A stretch of DNA of 7,284 bases from an uncultured bacterium. Lineage in GTDB: Bacteria > Bacteroidota > Bacteroidia > Chitinophagales > CAIOSU01. Made by a program: the position numbers and the translations under genes. The stretch lies in assembly GCA_903861055.1 (NCBI GenBank), contig CAIOSU010000453.1:1-7284 (forward strand), read 5' to 3'. The notes beneath the pieces were generated by a model. That model did not search any database. It was not told where the DNA came from and saw nothing but the letters and a program-made list of their open reading frames with translations. Positions 1 through 6,756 of this stretch are shown here, piece by piece (the first letter of the stretch is position 1; each line of letters starts with the position of its first letter).

Positions 1-23
1 AAACCAATCAAAACCGCAGGTAA
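1..23 (+). CDS. 3' end of the upstream gene, probably ftsW (partial)
   Basis: Only a few codons of the preceding gene can be in the window. In the frame starting at base 3 they read TNQNRR and stop at TAA 21-23, two bases before the murG start, much like the 2-base gap between ftsQ and ftsA. A second possibility is the frame starting at base 1, reading KPIKTAGKLATA and stopping at TAA 37-39, which would overlap murG by 14 bases. In Bacteroidota dcw clusters the gene before murG is normally ftsW, the lipid II polymerase of the divisome. That identity is inferred from position only, as no diagnostic residue is visible. The choice of reading frame is uncertain. Confidence 0.3.
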
Positions 24-25
24 AC

Positions 26-1132
26 TTGCAACAGCATAACCCATATCGTATACTTATAAGCGGCGGCGGCACTGGCGGGCACATTTTCCCGGCCATAGCC
101 ATAGCCAATGCTTTGAAAGCTCGCGACCCTCGAACAGAATTGCTGTTTGTTGGTGCCGAGGGCCGTATGGAAATGCAGAAGGTACCTGAGGCTGGTTACA
201 GGATAGAAGGTTTGAACATCACTGGTTTTCAGCGTGGTAATTTGTTGAAGAACTTCGCTTTGCCCTTTAAAATAGCTAGTAGCCTATTGAAAGCCAATAG
301 CATCATCAGCAACTTTAAGCCCGATGTGGTGGTAGGTGTGGGTGGTTTTGCAAGTGGTCCGGTTATGTGGGTGGGTGCTAAAAAGGGTGTACCGGTTTTG
401 GTACAAGAGCAAAACCAATTTGCGGGCATGACCAATAAACTGGTAGCCAACAAAGCCAATAAGTTTTGTGTAGCCTACGAAGGGATGGAGCGCTTCTTCC
501 CGAAGGATAAAATTGTGATAACCGGCAACCCAGTGCGTGCCGAAATATTGAACCACAACGTTACCCGCGAAGATGCTGTAAGCCACTTTAACCTAGAAGC
601 AAACAAAAAGACCATCCTGATTATTGGTGGTAGTTTGGGTGCAAGGGCTGTTAACAATGCCATCAAAAAGGATATTGCACTGTTGCAAAATAGCGGGCAT
701 CAAGTACTTTGGCAAACGGGCAAGATATACTTTGAAGAAATGAAAGCCGCTGCACAAGACTATGCCGATGTGCATGCCATGGAGTTTATTAAGCGCATGG
801 ATTTGGCTTACGAAGTAGCCGACGTGATTATCTCTCGTGCTGGTGCTATTTCTATTTCGGAGTTGTGCTTGGTGGGCAAGCCAGTCATTTTGCTACCTAG
901 CCCCAACGTAACCGAAGACCACCAAACTTACAACGCGCAAGCATTAGTGGATAAGAGTGCGGCAATTATGATAAAAGATGCAGTTGCTAACCAAGAACTA
1001 GTGCCTGCAGTATTGGCATTGCTTAGCGATAACCAACAGCAACAACTGCTGGCAGAAAATATTAAAAAACAAGGTATAGCTGATGCAACTGAGCGTATTG
1101 CTGACGAAGTAATAAAATTGATAAAGAAATGA
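26..1132 (+). CDS. murG: MurG, UDP-GlcNAc:lipid I N-acetylglucosaminyltransferase
   Basis: MurG transfers GlcNAc from UDP-GlcNAc to lipid I, giving lipid II, at the cytoplasmic face of the inner membrane. It is a GT-B fold enzyme (GT28 family). The N-terminal domain shows the glycine loop GGGTGGH (residues 13-19, with the conserved His19), a second loop GVGGFASGP (104-112), QEQN (127-130) and GNPVR (167-171). The C-terminal nucleotide-sugar domain shows GGSLGARAVN (201-210), SRAGAISISE (270-279) and the DHQTYNAQ segment (298-305). At 368 residues it has normal family length and looks intact. The start is TTG at 26, preceded by AGG at 18-20 as a possible ribosome site. No ATG or GTG lies between there and the glycine loop, but the frame stays open to the window edge, so an ATG further upstream cannot be excluded. 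It overlaps murC by 4 bases. Confidence 0.96.
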   Translation: MQQHNPYRILISGGGTGGHIFPAIAIANALKARDPRTELLFVGAEGRMEMQKVPEAGYRIEGLNITGFQRGNLLKNFALPFKIASSLLKANSIISNFKPDVVVGVGGFASGPVMWVGAKKGVPVLVQEQNQFAGMTNKLVANKANKFCVAYEGMERFFPKDKIVITGNPVRAEILNHNVTREDAVSHFNLEANKKTILIIGGSLGARAVNNAIKKDIALLQNSGHQVLWQTGKIYFEEMKAAAQDYADVHAMEFIKRMDLAYEVADVIISRAGAISISELCLVGKPVILLPSPNVTEDHQTYNAQALVDKSAAIMIKDAVANQELVPAVLALLSDNQQQQLLAENIKKQGIADATERIADEVIKLIKK

Positions 1133-2514
1133 ACCTCGGAACGGTACATAGCGTGTTTTTCATCGGCATTGGCGGCATTGGTATGAGCGCCTTGGCACGC
1201 TACTTTCGCCACATTGGCGCGAAGGTGGCTGGCTATGACCGCACAGAGACCGCCCTTACCAAGCAATTGGTTGCCGAAGGTATGGAGGTTCATTATGAAG
1301 ATAACATTGCTTTGATACCAGCAGATGCAGAGTTGGTTATTTATACCCCTGCTATCCCAAAAGACCATAAGCAATTTAATTACCTAAAAAACGAAGGTAA
1401 ACTGTTGGTATTGAAACGCTCTGAAGTGTTGGAGATACTCACCAAGGATAAGTTTACCATTGCTATTGGTGGCAGCCACGGCAAAACAACCGTAACTAGC
1501 ATGACAGCTCATGTGCTTACGCACAGCGGCTATGGTTGTACCGCATTTTTGGGCGGTATAGCAACCAACTATCACAGCAACTTTGTAGCCGGCAACCCTG
1601 ATGTAATAGTGGTTGAGGCCGATGAGTTTGATCGCTCTTTCTTGCGTTTGCACCCAAACATTACCGTTATCACTGCCGTTGATACCGACCACTTGGATAT
1701 ATACGGTAGCCGTGAGGCTATTGAAGATACTTTTGTAGAGTTTGTAAGCAAACTACAGCCTAACGGTAAAGTGATTGCCCATCAAGACGTTACCATTTTG
1801 CCAAGGATTCAAGATAAAACGGTACTCACTTACGGCATTAATGATGGTGCCGATTACCAAGCCAAAGACATACAAGTCAGCGATGGTAAATTTGAGTTTA
1901 GAGTTGATACTGAAGAGGGTTTGTCATCTGACATTTCTCATTTGACATCTTTAGCTATGGGCGGCCGCCACAACGTGCTCAATGCCACTGCTGCCATGGC
2001 AGTAGCTTTGCAGTTAGGCATAAGCATGGATAAAATAGCAGCCGCCATCAGTAGTTTCAAAGGCATTCAAAGGCGTTTTGAGTATGTAATTAACACTCCT
2101 GAGTTGGTGTATATTGACGACTACGCCCACCACCCCGAGGAAATACGTGCCTGCATTTGTGGCGTTAGGGAGTTGTTTCCGGGCAAGCTTATTACTGCTG
2201 TTTTTCAGCCACACTTGTTTAGCCGCACCAACGATTTATATCCTGGTTTTGCCGAAAGCTTGCAGCTGGCTGATGAAGTAATATTGTTGAATATATACCC
2301 AGCCCGCGAATTGCCGATGTTGGGCGTAACTAGCGAATTGATATTGAATGCCATAGAAGGCACTACCAAAGAACTATTAGCCGATGCCGATTTGATAAAA
2401 GCTTTAGCCAGCCGCCCTTTGGAGGTTTTATTGACCATAGGCGCAGGCGATATTGATAAGCAAGTACCTAAAATCAGAGATTATTTCACCCTTAAAAACC
2501 AAGCGAAAGCATGA
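1129..2514 (+). CDS. murC: MurC, UDP-N-acetylmuramate--L-alanine ligase
   Basis: MurC is the cytoplasmic ATP-dependent ligase that adds L-alanine to UDP-MurNAc, the first step in building the stem peptide. Three Mur-ligase domains can be followed. The N-terminal UDP-binding Rossmann domain has GIGGIGMSALA (residues 13-23). The central ATPase domain has the P-loop GGSHGKTT (114-121), EADEFDRSFL (163-172), DHLD (187-190) and GRHNVLNATAA (279-289). The C-terminal domain has GIQRRFE (312-318), DDYAHHPEEI (330-339), FQPHLFSRT (359-367) and GAGDI (438-442). At 461 residues it is full length. The P-loop carries Ser where many MurC proteins have Thr (GTHGKTT), a conservative change. The ATG overlaps the murG stop as ATGA, and the gene's own stop overlaps the ftsQ start the same way, so translation of the three genes is probably coupled. 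No Shine-Dalgarno is evident; the upstream bases are A-rich. Confidence 0.96.
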   Translation: MNLGTVHSVFFIGIGGIGMSALARYFRHIGAKVAGYDRTETALTKQLVAEGMEVHYEDNIALIPADAELVIYTPAIPKDHKQFNYLKNEGKLLVLKRSEVLEILTKDKFTIAIGGSHGKTTVTSMTAHVLTHSGYGCTAFLGGIATNYHSNFVAGNPDVIVVEADEFDRSFLRLHPNITVITAVDTDHLDIYGSREAIEDTFVEFVSKLQPNGKVIAHQDVTILPRIQDKTVLTYGINDGADYQAKDIQVSDGKFEFRVDTEEGLSSDISHLTSLAMGGRHNVLNATAAMAVALQLGISMDKIAAAISSFKGIQRRFEYVINTPELVYIDDYAHHPEEIRACICGVRELFPGKLITAVFQPHLFSRTNDLYPGFAESLQLADEVILLNIYPARELPMLGVTSELILNAIEGTTKELLADADLIKALASRPLEVLLTIGAGDIDKQVPKIRDYFTLKNQAKA

Positions 2515-3296
2515 AAAGGTTGCTAAGGATAGCGAAGAAAATCATGATTCTGCTACTATGGGTAGGGGGTACAGTGGGCTTTGTAGTGCTAGCCAGCGCT
2601 GCTATTGCTAAACAGCGCTCTATAGCTTGTAAAAAACTGCACATTCAATTAGACAATGACCAAGGCATCTTGTTTGTGGATGAGGAAGATGTACGTAAGG
2701 TTTTTACTAAATTAAATGGCCAACAACCAGAGGGTAAACCCATCAAAACCCTTGACCTAGCTATACTTGAGGCAGAATTGGAACACAATCCTTATATAGC
2801 CGAGGCAAACCTTTATGCAGACATACGAGGAGACCTCCACGTGAAGGTTTCGCAAAGGGAACCGTTACTGCGTATTATTAACAACAACGGTGTTAGCTTC
2901 TATATAGATAAAAAGGGGTATAAAATGCCAGTGTCTAGTAAATTTACTTCGCGAATCCCTGTGGCGACGGGTTTTATCGACCCCACCCAGGTAAGTAAAG
3001 GCAAAGTTGCCGATAGCACGGTGCTGAACGATCTATTTCAACTTGGCTTATTTATTGAAAATGACCCTTTCCGCAGCGCATTGGTGGAGCAGATTTATGT
3101 GGATGAGCGCGGCGAGTTTGAAATCATCCCCATGATAGGAAACCACAGCGTTCTTATTGGCAGGGCCGATGATTTGGAAGGGAAGTTTAAACGATTAATG
3201 ATTTTCTACAAAGAAGTGTTGACCAATGTAGATGAATCAATTTATAAAACGGTCAACGTTAAGTTTAAAGATCAGATCATCTGCACAAAATTCTGA
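2511..3296 (+). CDS. ftsQ: FtsQ/DivIB cell division protein
   Basis: FtsQ is a bitopic inner-membrane protein that links the early Z-ring proteins to the late peptidoglycan synthases, normally through FtsB and FtsL. The sequence shows a short basic cytoplasmic N-terminus (MKRLLRIAKK), one hydrophobic membrane segment at about residues 10-32, then a periplasmic part. Residues of about 40-120 fit a POTRA-like domain, including the segment ending DLHVKVSQREPLLRI. The rest fits the FtsQ beta domain (FYIDKKGYKMPVSS at 130-143). The C-terminus KFKDQIICTKF resembles what I recall of Bacteroidota FtsQ. At 261 residues the length is usual. FtsQ is poorly conserved, so the call rests on topology, the tail and the position between murC and ftsA. 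The ATG shares ATGA with the murC stop, and ftsA follows after 2 bases. Confidence 0.9.
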   Translation: MKRLLRIAKKIMILLLWVGGTVGFVVLASAAIAKQRSIACKKLHIQLDNDQGILFVDEEDVRKVFTKLNGQQPEGKPIKTLDLAILEAELEHNPYIAEANLYADIRGDLHVKVSQREPLLRIINNNGVSFYIDKKGYKMPVSSKFTSRIPVATGFIDPTQVSKGKVADSTVLNDLFQLGLFIENDPFRSALVEQIYVDERGEFEIIPMIGNHSVLIGRADDLEGKFKRLMIFYKEVLTNVDESIYKTVNVKFKDQIICTKF

Positions 3297-3298
3297 CC

Positions 3299-4612
3299 AT
3301 GGATAACCACGCCGACATTGTAGTTGGACTAGACATTGGAACTACCAAAATATGCGCCATAGTAGGTCGCATAACCGAGCACGGCAAAGTAGAAGTACTG
3401 GGCATGGGCAAGGCCGACTCGTTGGGCGTTATGCGCGGCGTGGTTGCTAATATTGACAAAACCGTCGAGGCCATTGAACAAGCAGTAGCGCAAGCCGAAG
3501 CTCAATCGGGTCACAAAATAACCAAGGTATACGTAGGTATAGCGGGGCAGCACATTAAGAGTTTGCAGCACCGGGGTATATACATGCGCGAGGATAGCAC
3601 CGAGGAAATTAGCCGTAAGGATATTGATAAGCTAATAACCGATATGCAGAAGCTGGCAGTTAGCCCTGGCGACCGCATTATAGACATATTGCCGCAAGAG
3701 TTTATTGTTGACAACGAGCAGGGAATCAAAGACCCTATAGGTATGTCGGGTATCCGCTTGGAAGCCAACTTTCACATCATTACAGGCCAAATAACCGCTG
3801 CGCGAAACATTGAACGCTGTGTAGACAAAGCAGGTATTAAAGTGGCCGACTTAGTGCTTGAGCCTTTAGCTTCTTCAGCATCGGTATTGAGCGACGAAGA
3901 GAAAGAGGCTGGTGTAGCTTTGGTTGATATTGGTGGTGGTACTACCGATTTAGCTATTTTTCAAGATGGTATCATCCGTCATACGGCGGTTATTCCTTTG
4001 GGAGGCAACATAATAACCGAGGACATTAAGGAAGGTTGCTTGATTATGAAAAATCAAGCCGAAGCGTTAAAAGTACGCTTTGGTTCTGCCTTTGCTACTG
4101 AAACACAAGAAAACGAAATTGTTTCCATCCCTGGTTTGCGTGGTCGCGACCCTAAGGAGATTTCTATCCGCAATTTAGCCAGTATTATTCAGGCTCGTAT
4201 GGAGGAAATCATGGAGCAGGTATATTTCGAGATTCGCAGCAGTGGCTACGAGAAACGCTTAATTGGCGGTATCGTTATCACTGGTGGAGGCTCGCAGTTG
4301 AAAAACATTAAGCAACTAGCTGAATACATTACCGGTATGGATACCCGTATTGGATTGCCTACCGAGCATTTAACTAAGAGCCCAGTGGCAGATATGAAAA
4401 ACCCGATGTATGCAACCTCAATTGGTTTGGTACTGAAAGGTTGGGAAGACCAATTGCGCTACATGCCTGTGAAAAAGAAAAAAAGTAAGCCTCAACGCGA
4501 ACCAGAAATGGCCGGCGAGGAAGAGTCAGGAGAGCAGCACCCGCGTTGGTGGGAAAAGATGTTCCAAAAAGGCCGCAGCTGGTTGGAAGAAGGAGACGTG
4601 AAAGACTTCTAA
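3299..4612 (+). CDS. ftsA: FtsA, actin-like membrane anchor of the Z ring
   Basis: FtsA is an actin-fold ATPase that tethers FtsZ filaments to the inner membrane and recruits later division proteins. Visible motifs are the phosphate-1 loop GLDIGTTKICAIVG (residues 10-23), the phosphate-2 loop LVDIGGGTTDLAIF (208-221) and the adenosine loop IVITGGGSQLKNI (325-337). The FtsA-specific 1C (SHS2) region lies at roughly 84-165 and includes GMSGIRLEANFHIITG. After the core come a lysine-rich run (392-396) and an acidic spacer. A tryptophan-rich amphipathic segment HPRWWEKMFQKGRSWLEE (414-431) follows and should be the membrane-targeting helix. At 437 residues it is slightly longer than Escherichia coli FtsA because of this tail. 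No Shine-Dalgarno is seen; the start lies 2 bases after the ftsQ stop. The gene ends in three in-frame TAA codons (4610-4618). Confidence 0.96.
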   Translation: MDNHADIVVGLDIGTTKICAIVGRITEHGKVEVLGMGKADSLGVMRGVVANIDKTVEAIEQAVAQAEAQSGHKITKVYVGIAGQHIKSLQHRGIYMREDSTEEISRKDIDKLITDMQKLAVSPGDRIIDILPQEFIVDNEQGIKDPIGMSGIRLEANFHIITGQITAARNIERCVDKAGIKVADLVLEPLASSASVLSDEEKEAGVALVDIGGGTTDLAIFQDGIIRHTAVIPLGGNIITEDIKEGCLIMKNQAEALKVRFGSAFATETQENEIVSIPGLRGRDPKEISIRNLASIIQARMEEIMEQVYFEIRSSGYEKRLIGGIVITGGGSQLKNIKQLAEYITGMDTRIGLPTEHLTKSPVADMKNPMYATSIGLVLKGWEDQLRYMPVKKKKSKPQREPEMAGEEESGEQHPRWWEKMFQKGRSWLEEGDVKDF

Positions 4613-4681
4613 TAATAAAGCAAACAAGAAAGACCCCCGTTTTTAAAATACAATTGACAAGAACCCTCAAAACTCAAAGAT
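4613..4681 (+). other. ftsA-ftsZ spacer with a possible weak promoter
   Basis: This is the only spacer of note inside the operon. It begins with two extra in-frame TAA codons and has no stem-loop able to end transcription. TACAATTG at 4649-4656 matches the Bacteroidota -7 element TAnnTTTG at all but one position, but no TTTG-type -33 element lies about 19 bases upstream. The bases before the ftsZ ATG (CTCAAAGAT) are A-rich with no Shine-Dalgarno, as usual in this phylum. A separate ftsZ promoter is possible, since many bacteria boost ftsZ over ftsA, but the evidence here is thin. Confidence 0.3.
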
Positions 4682-6376
4682 ATGTTGGAATTTGATCTGC
4701 CAAAAGAGCAATCCTCAATCATTAAAGTCATCGGCATCGGTGGCGGCGGCAGCAATGCTGTAAACTATATGTTTAACCAAGGCATCCGTGGTGTCAATTT
4801 CGTAATCGGCAATACCGATGAACAGGCATTGGAGCTTAGCCCAATCCCAAACAAGATTCAGTTAGGCCCTGCTTCAACCCGCGGTTTGGGTGCTGGTTCA
4901 AATCCGGATATAGGCCGTTTGGCTACCGAAGAGTCTTTGGAAGAAATACGTGCCTTGCTTGAGAAAAACACCCGTATGGTGTTTGTTACTGCTGGCATGG
5001 GTGGTGGTACTGGCACCGGTGGTGCCCCTGTAGTAGCCGAGTTGGCTCGTAGTATGGGTATCCTTACCGTGGGTATCGTTACTAGCCCGTTCTTCTTTGA
5101 GGGTCGTCGCAAAATCAAGCAAGCCGAAGCGGGCATCGAAGAGATGCGCAATGCAGTGGATAGTTTGATTGTAATCTCTAACGATAATATTCGCGAGCAA
5201 TACGGCAACCTAACCCGCTCGGATGCATTTGCACACGCCGATGACATCTTGGCCATAGCCGCCCGTAGCATATCAGAAATCATTACTGTTCCTGGTCAAA
5301 TCAACGTCGATTTTGCCGATGTGGAATATGTAATGAAGAACAGTGGTGTAGCCATTATGGGAAGCGCAACTGCCGAAGGCGAGGGCCGCGCGGCAAAAGC
5401 CATCCAAGCTGCTTTGGCCTCTCCGTTGTTGAACGATAACGACATCCGTGGTGCACAGAAGGTATTGTTGAACATTACCTCTGGTACCGACCAAATGCGT
5501 ATCGATGAGATTACCGAGATACACGAGTATGTATTGGAGGCCGTTGGTGCCGATACCGACGTTATCTTTGGTACTTGCGATGACGACAGCTTGGGCGATA
5601 AAATTTGTGTAACCATTATTGCCACTGGTTTTAATAAGAACGGCATTATGGGTAGCTGGGAAACCGCTAATCGCGAGCGCGTAGTTCACGATTTGGGCCG
5701 CAGCACACCCGTTGCACCTAAAGTTGAAGTTACACCGCCAGTTGTACCGTTTACCGAAGAGCCAGTAAAACCTGAAGTAAACAATGATATGTTTGTTTTC
5801 CGTAGGGATGAAGTGGTTGTTGAAGATACCATCGTTGAAGATATAAAAGAGGTTGACGAATCAAATGCGATTACTTTCTCTTTCGACCTAAACAAGGAAG
5901 AAGAAAATACCTTTGAAGTAGTTACTACCGAAGAGGAAAGCTTGAAAGAGGCAGAAGAGGATAACTTCTTCTTCGCTCAAGAAGAGACTGAAATGGAAGC
6001 CACTAGCGAACAGTTAGTTGAAGAAGACCCAACATTGAATTTTAGCGTGCGCAAGGTTGAAGAGAAAGCAGCCGAAGAGTTAGGCTTCGTATTCCGCCAA
6101 CGCGAAGTGGAGCAGCCTAAAGCTACTGCCGTAAAAGAAGATGATTTGTTGAACGAGCGCCTACGTCGCCTTCGCAACTTGAACATGAAGCTGAACAACC
6201 CGAACAGCTTGAATGAACTGGAAGCTGAGCCTGCTTTTAAACGCCGCAACATTCAGCTTACCAATACCCCTTATTCATCTGAATCTGATTACTCACGCTA
6301 TAGCCTTTCTGAAGGTGACGAAAACCGTGGTGAGATACGCAAGAATAACTCTTTCCTTCACGGCAACGTGGACTAA
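4682..6376 (+). CDS. ftsZ: FtsZ, tubulin-like division GTPase with a long acidic C-terminal region
   Basis: FtsZ polymerises with GTP into the Z ring at midcell. The GTPase core shows GIGGGGSNAVN (residues 18-28), GNTDEQAL (43-50), the tubulin signature GMGGGTGTGGAP (105-116), SPFFFEGRRK (135-144) and the T7 synergy loop NVDFADVEYVM (208-218) with its catalytic Asp residues. The core ends near residue 320. The remaining ~245 residues are a disordered-looking, strongly acidic linker (about 330-490), then a basic stretch NERLRRLRNLNMKL (491-504), a PAFKRR motif (517-522) and the terminal NNSFLHGNVD (555-564). At 564 residues it is far longer than E. coli FtsZ (383), owing to the linker. The PAFKRR motif probably corresponds to the conserved FtsZ tail peptide that binds FtsA, though here it lies about 40 residues before the end. 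The gene is intact, is the last of the operon, and is followed by a terminator. Confidence 0.97.
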   Translation: MLEFDLPKEQSSIIKVIGIGGGGSNAVNYMFNQGIRGVNFVIGNTDEQALELSPIPNKIQLGPASTRGLGAGSNPDIGRLATEESLEEIRALLEKNTRMVFVTAGMGGGTGTGGAPVVAELARSMGILTVGIVTSPFFFEGRRKIKQAEAGIEEMRNAVDSLIVISNDNIREQYGNLTRSDAFAHADDILAIAARSISEIITVPGQINVDFADVEYVMKNSGVAIMGSATAEGEGRAAKAIQAALASPLLNDNDIRGAQKVLLNITSGTDQMRIDEITEIHEYVLEAVGADTDVIFGTCDDDSLGDKICVTIIATGFNKNGIMGSWETANRERVVHDLGRSTPVAPKVEVTPPVVPFTEEPVKPEVNNDMFVFRRDEVVVEDTIVEDIKEVDESNAITFSFDLNKEEENTFEVVTTEEESLKEAEEDNFFFAQEETEMEATSEQLVEEDPTLNFSVRKVEEKAAEELGFVFRQREVEQPKATAVKEDDLLNERLRRLRNLNMKLNNPNSLNELEAEPAFKRRNIQLTNTPYSSESDYSRYSLSEGDENRGEIRKNNSFLHGNVD

Positions 6377-6417
6377 GAGTAAAGACGCTGTTAGTGCCAA
6401 TTATTGTGCAGATTACG

Positions 6418-6450
6418 AAGCGCAACCCTCAGCAGGTTGCGCTTTTTTTT
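6418..6450 (+). terminator. Intrinsic terminator of the dcw operon
   Basis: The arms AAGCGCAACC (6418-6427) and GGTTGCGCTT (6435-6444) pair perfectly around a 7-base loop, with eight T residues at 6443-6450. This is a textbook Rho-independent terminator 41 bases after the ftsZ stop. There is no matching A-tract on the left side, so it should work mainly on the + strand. It insulates the transposase locus downstream from operon transcription. Confidence 0.92.
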
Positions 6451-6479
6451 GTCGTTTGGGTAGGGTACACTATAAAGCT

Positions 6480-6501
6480 AAACCGTTAACGTGGCTGGTT
6501 G
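6480..6501. repeat. Left outer imperfect hairpin (AACC...GGTT)
   Basis: AACCG at 6481-6485 can pair with TGGTT at 6496-6500 (one G·T) around a 10-base loop. The loop side contains the perfect palindrome CGTTAACG (6484-6491). The first ten bases, AAACCGTTAA, recur at 7225-7234, and the first eleven recur inverted at 6746-6756. Pairing is weak, so this may be a decayed copy or an element end. Confidence 0.45.
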
Positions 6502-6519
6502 TTATATGTCCGTTGGTTA

Positions 6520-6539
6520 CCTAAGGTGGAAACCGTGGT
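6520..6539. repeat. Degenerate copy of the 20-base palindrome
   Basis: CCTAAGGTGGAAACCGTGGT matches the perfect palindrome at 7265-7284 at 16 of 20 positions, including an unbroken GAAACCGTGG. Self-pairing is interrupted by mismatches at the ends and at 6524/6535 and 6528/6531, so it looks like an eroding copy. Confidence 0.5.
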
Positions 6540-6590
6540 TTGCGGGATATTATGCTGATTATTAAGGAAATCTGTTCGGGGATAAAATAG

Positions 6591-6610
6591 CCCATGGTTT
6601 TAACCATGGG
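6591..6610. repeat. Perfect 20-base palindrome, copy 1
   Basis: CCCATGGTTTTAACCATGGG has 9-base arms (6591-6599 and 6602-6610) that pair perfectly across TT. It lies well after the operon terminator and has no T-tract, so it is not a terminator for the + strand. It is preceded by ATAG. Confidence 0.85.
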
Positions 6611-6634
6611 AAAGTGAAATTTTAAAATACGTTT

Positions 6635-6650
6635 AACCGTTTTAACGGTT
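6635..6650. repeat. Short palindrome, copy 2
   Basis: AACCGTTTTAACGGTT has 7-base arms with a TT centre. It shares the centre GTTTTAAC with the palindromes at 6591 and 6707 but has different, shorter arms, and its arm AACCGTT recurs in the flanking half-sites at 6481 and 7226. Confidence 0.65.
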
Positions 6651-6689
6651 TTCCTCGGTTAGAGATTAAAACAATTAAAAACGTTTTGA

Positions 6690-6697
6690 TATTTTTG
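6690..6697 (+). promoter_or_regulatory. Possible -7 promoter element for the transposase
   Basis: TATTTTTG fits the Bacteroidota sigma-A -7 consensus TAnnTTTG exactly. The expected -33 TTTG about 19 bases upstream is not seen; the bases there are A-rich. Transcription would start near 6704, giving a leader of about 60 bases that contains the hairpin at 6707-6726. In AT-rich DNA such a match can arise by chance. Confidence 0.3.
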
Positions 6698-6706
6698 AAA
6701 TGACAG

Positions 6707-6726
6707 CTCACGGTTTTAACCATGAG
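6707..6726. repeat. Palindrome with one C/A mismatch, copy 3
   Basis: CTCACGGTTTTAACCATGAG has 9-base arms with a single mismatch (C6711 opposite A6722); on the complementary strand the same position is a T·G wobble. Compared with the copy at 6591, the outer C-G pair is changed to T-A on both sides (CTC/GAG), a compensated change. It would lie in the 5' leader of the transposase. Confidence 0.75.
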
Positions 6727-6745
6727 TAATAAATATGGTTATGTA

Positions 6746-6756
6746 GTTAACGGTTT
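6746..6756. repeat. Half-site, inverted copy of 6480-6490
   Basis: GTTAACGGTTT is the exact reverse complement of AAACCGTTAAC at 6480-6490, giving an 11-base inverted repeat that encloses the upstream hairpin cluster. It ends 8 bases before the transposase ATG. Confidence 0.55.

Noticed and set aside
1465..1488. Ser instead of Thr in the MurC P-loop (GSHGKTT) as a sign of altered function
   Set aside because: The change is conservative, and all other catalytic motifs are intact, so there is no reason to suspect a different activity.
3273..3283. Small inverted repeat CAGATCATCTG at the end of ftsQ as a regulatory site
   Set aside because: Arms of 5 bases around a single base cannot form a stable hairpin, and they lie in coding sequence.
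4654..4659. TTGACA as a sigma-70 type -35 box before ftsZ
   Set aside because: The matching -10 would fall at about 4677-4682, on the ftsZ start codon, with no TATAAT-like sequence there; the Bacteroidota promoter pattern is also different.
229..6252. Many open frames of 60-148 codons on the - strand across the dcw genes
   Set aside because: All lie opposite strongly supported genes, have unlikely composition and carry no family motif; they are shadows of the coding strand.
6213..6524. Open frame of about 103 codons on the + strand running from inside ftsZ past the terminator
   Set aside because: It is a frame-shifted reading of the ftsZ 3' end, crosses the operon terminator and shows no recognisable protein feature.
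6591..6610. Perfect palindrome read as a second transcription terminator
   Set aside because: No T-tract follows on the + strand, and a much better terminator lies at 6418-6450.
6591..6726. Repeats upstream of the transposase as a CRISPR array
   Set aside because: The copies are degenerate palindromes with unequal arms and irregular spacing, there are no uniform spacers, and no cas gene is present.
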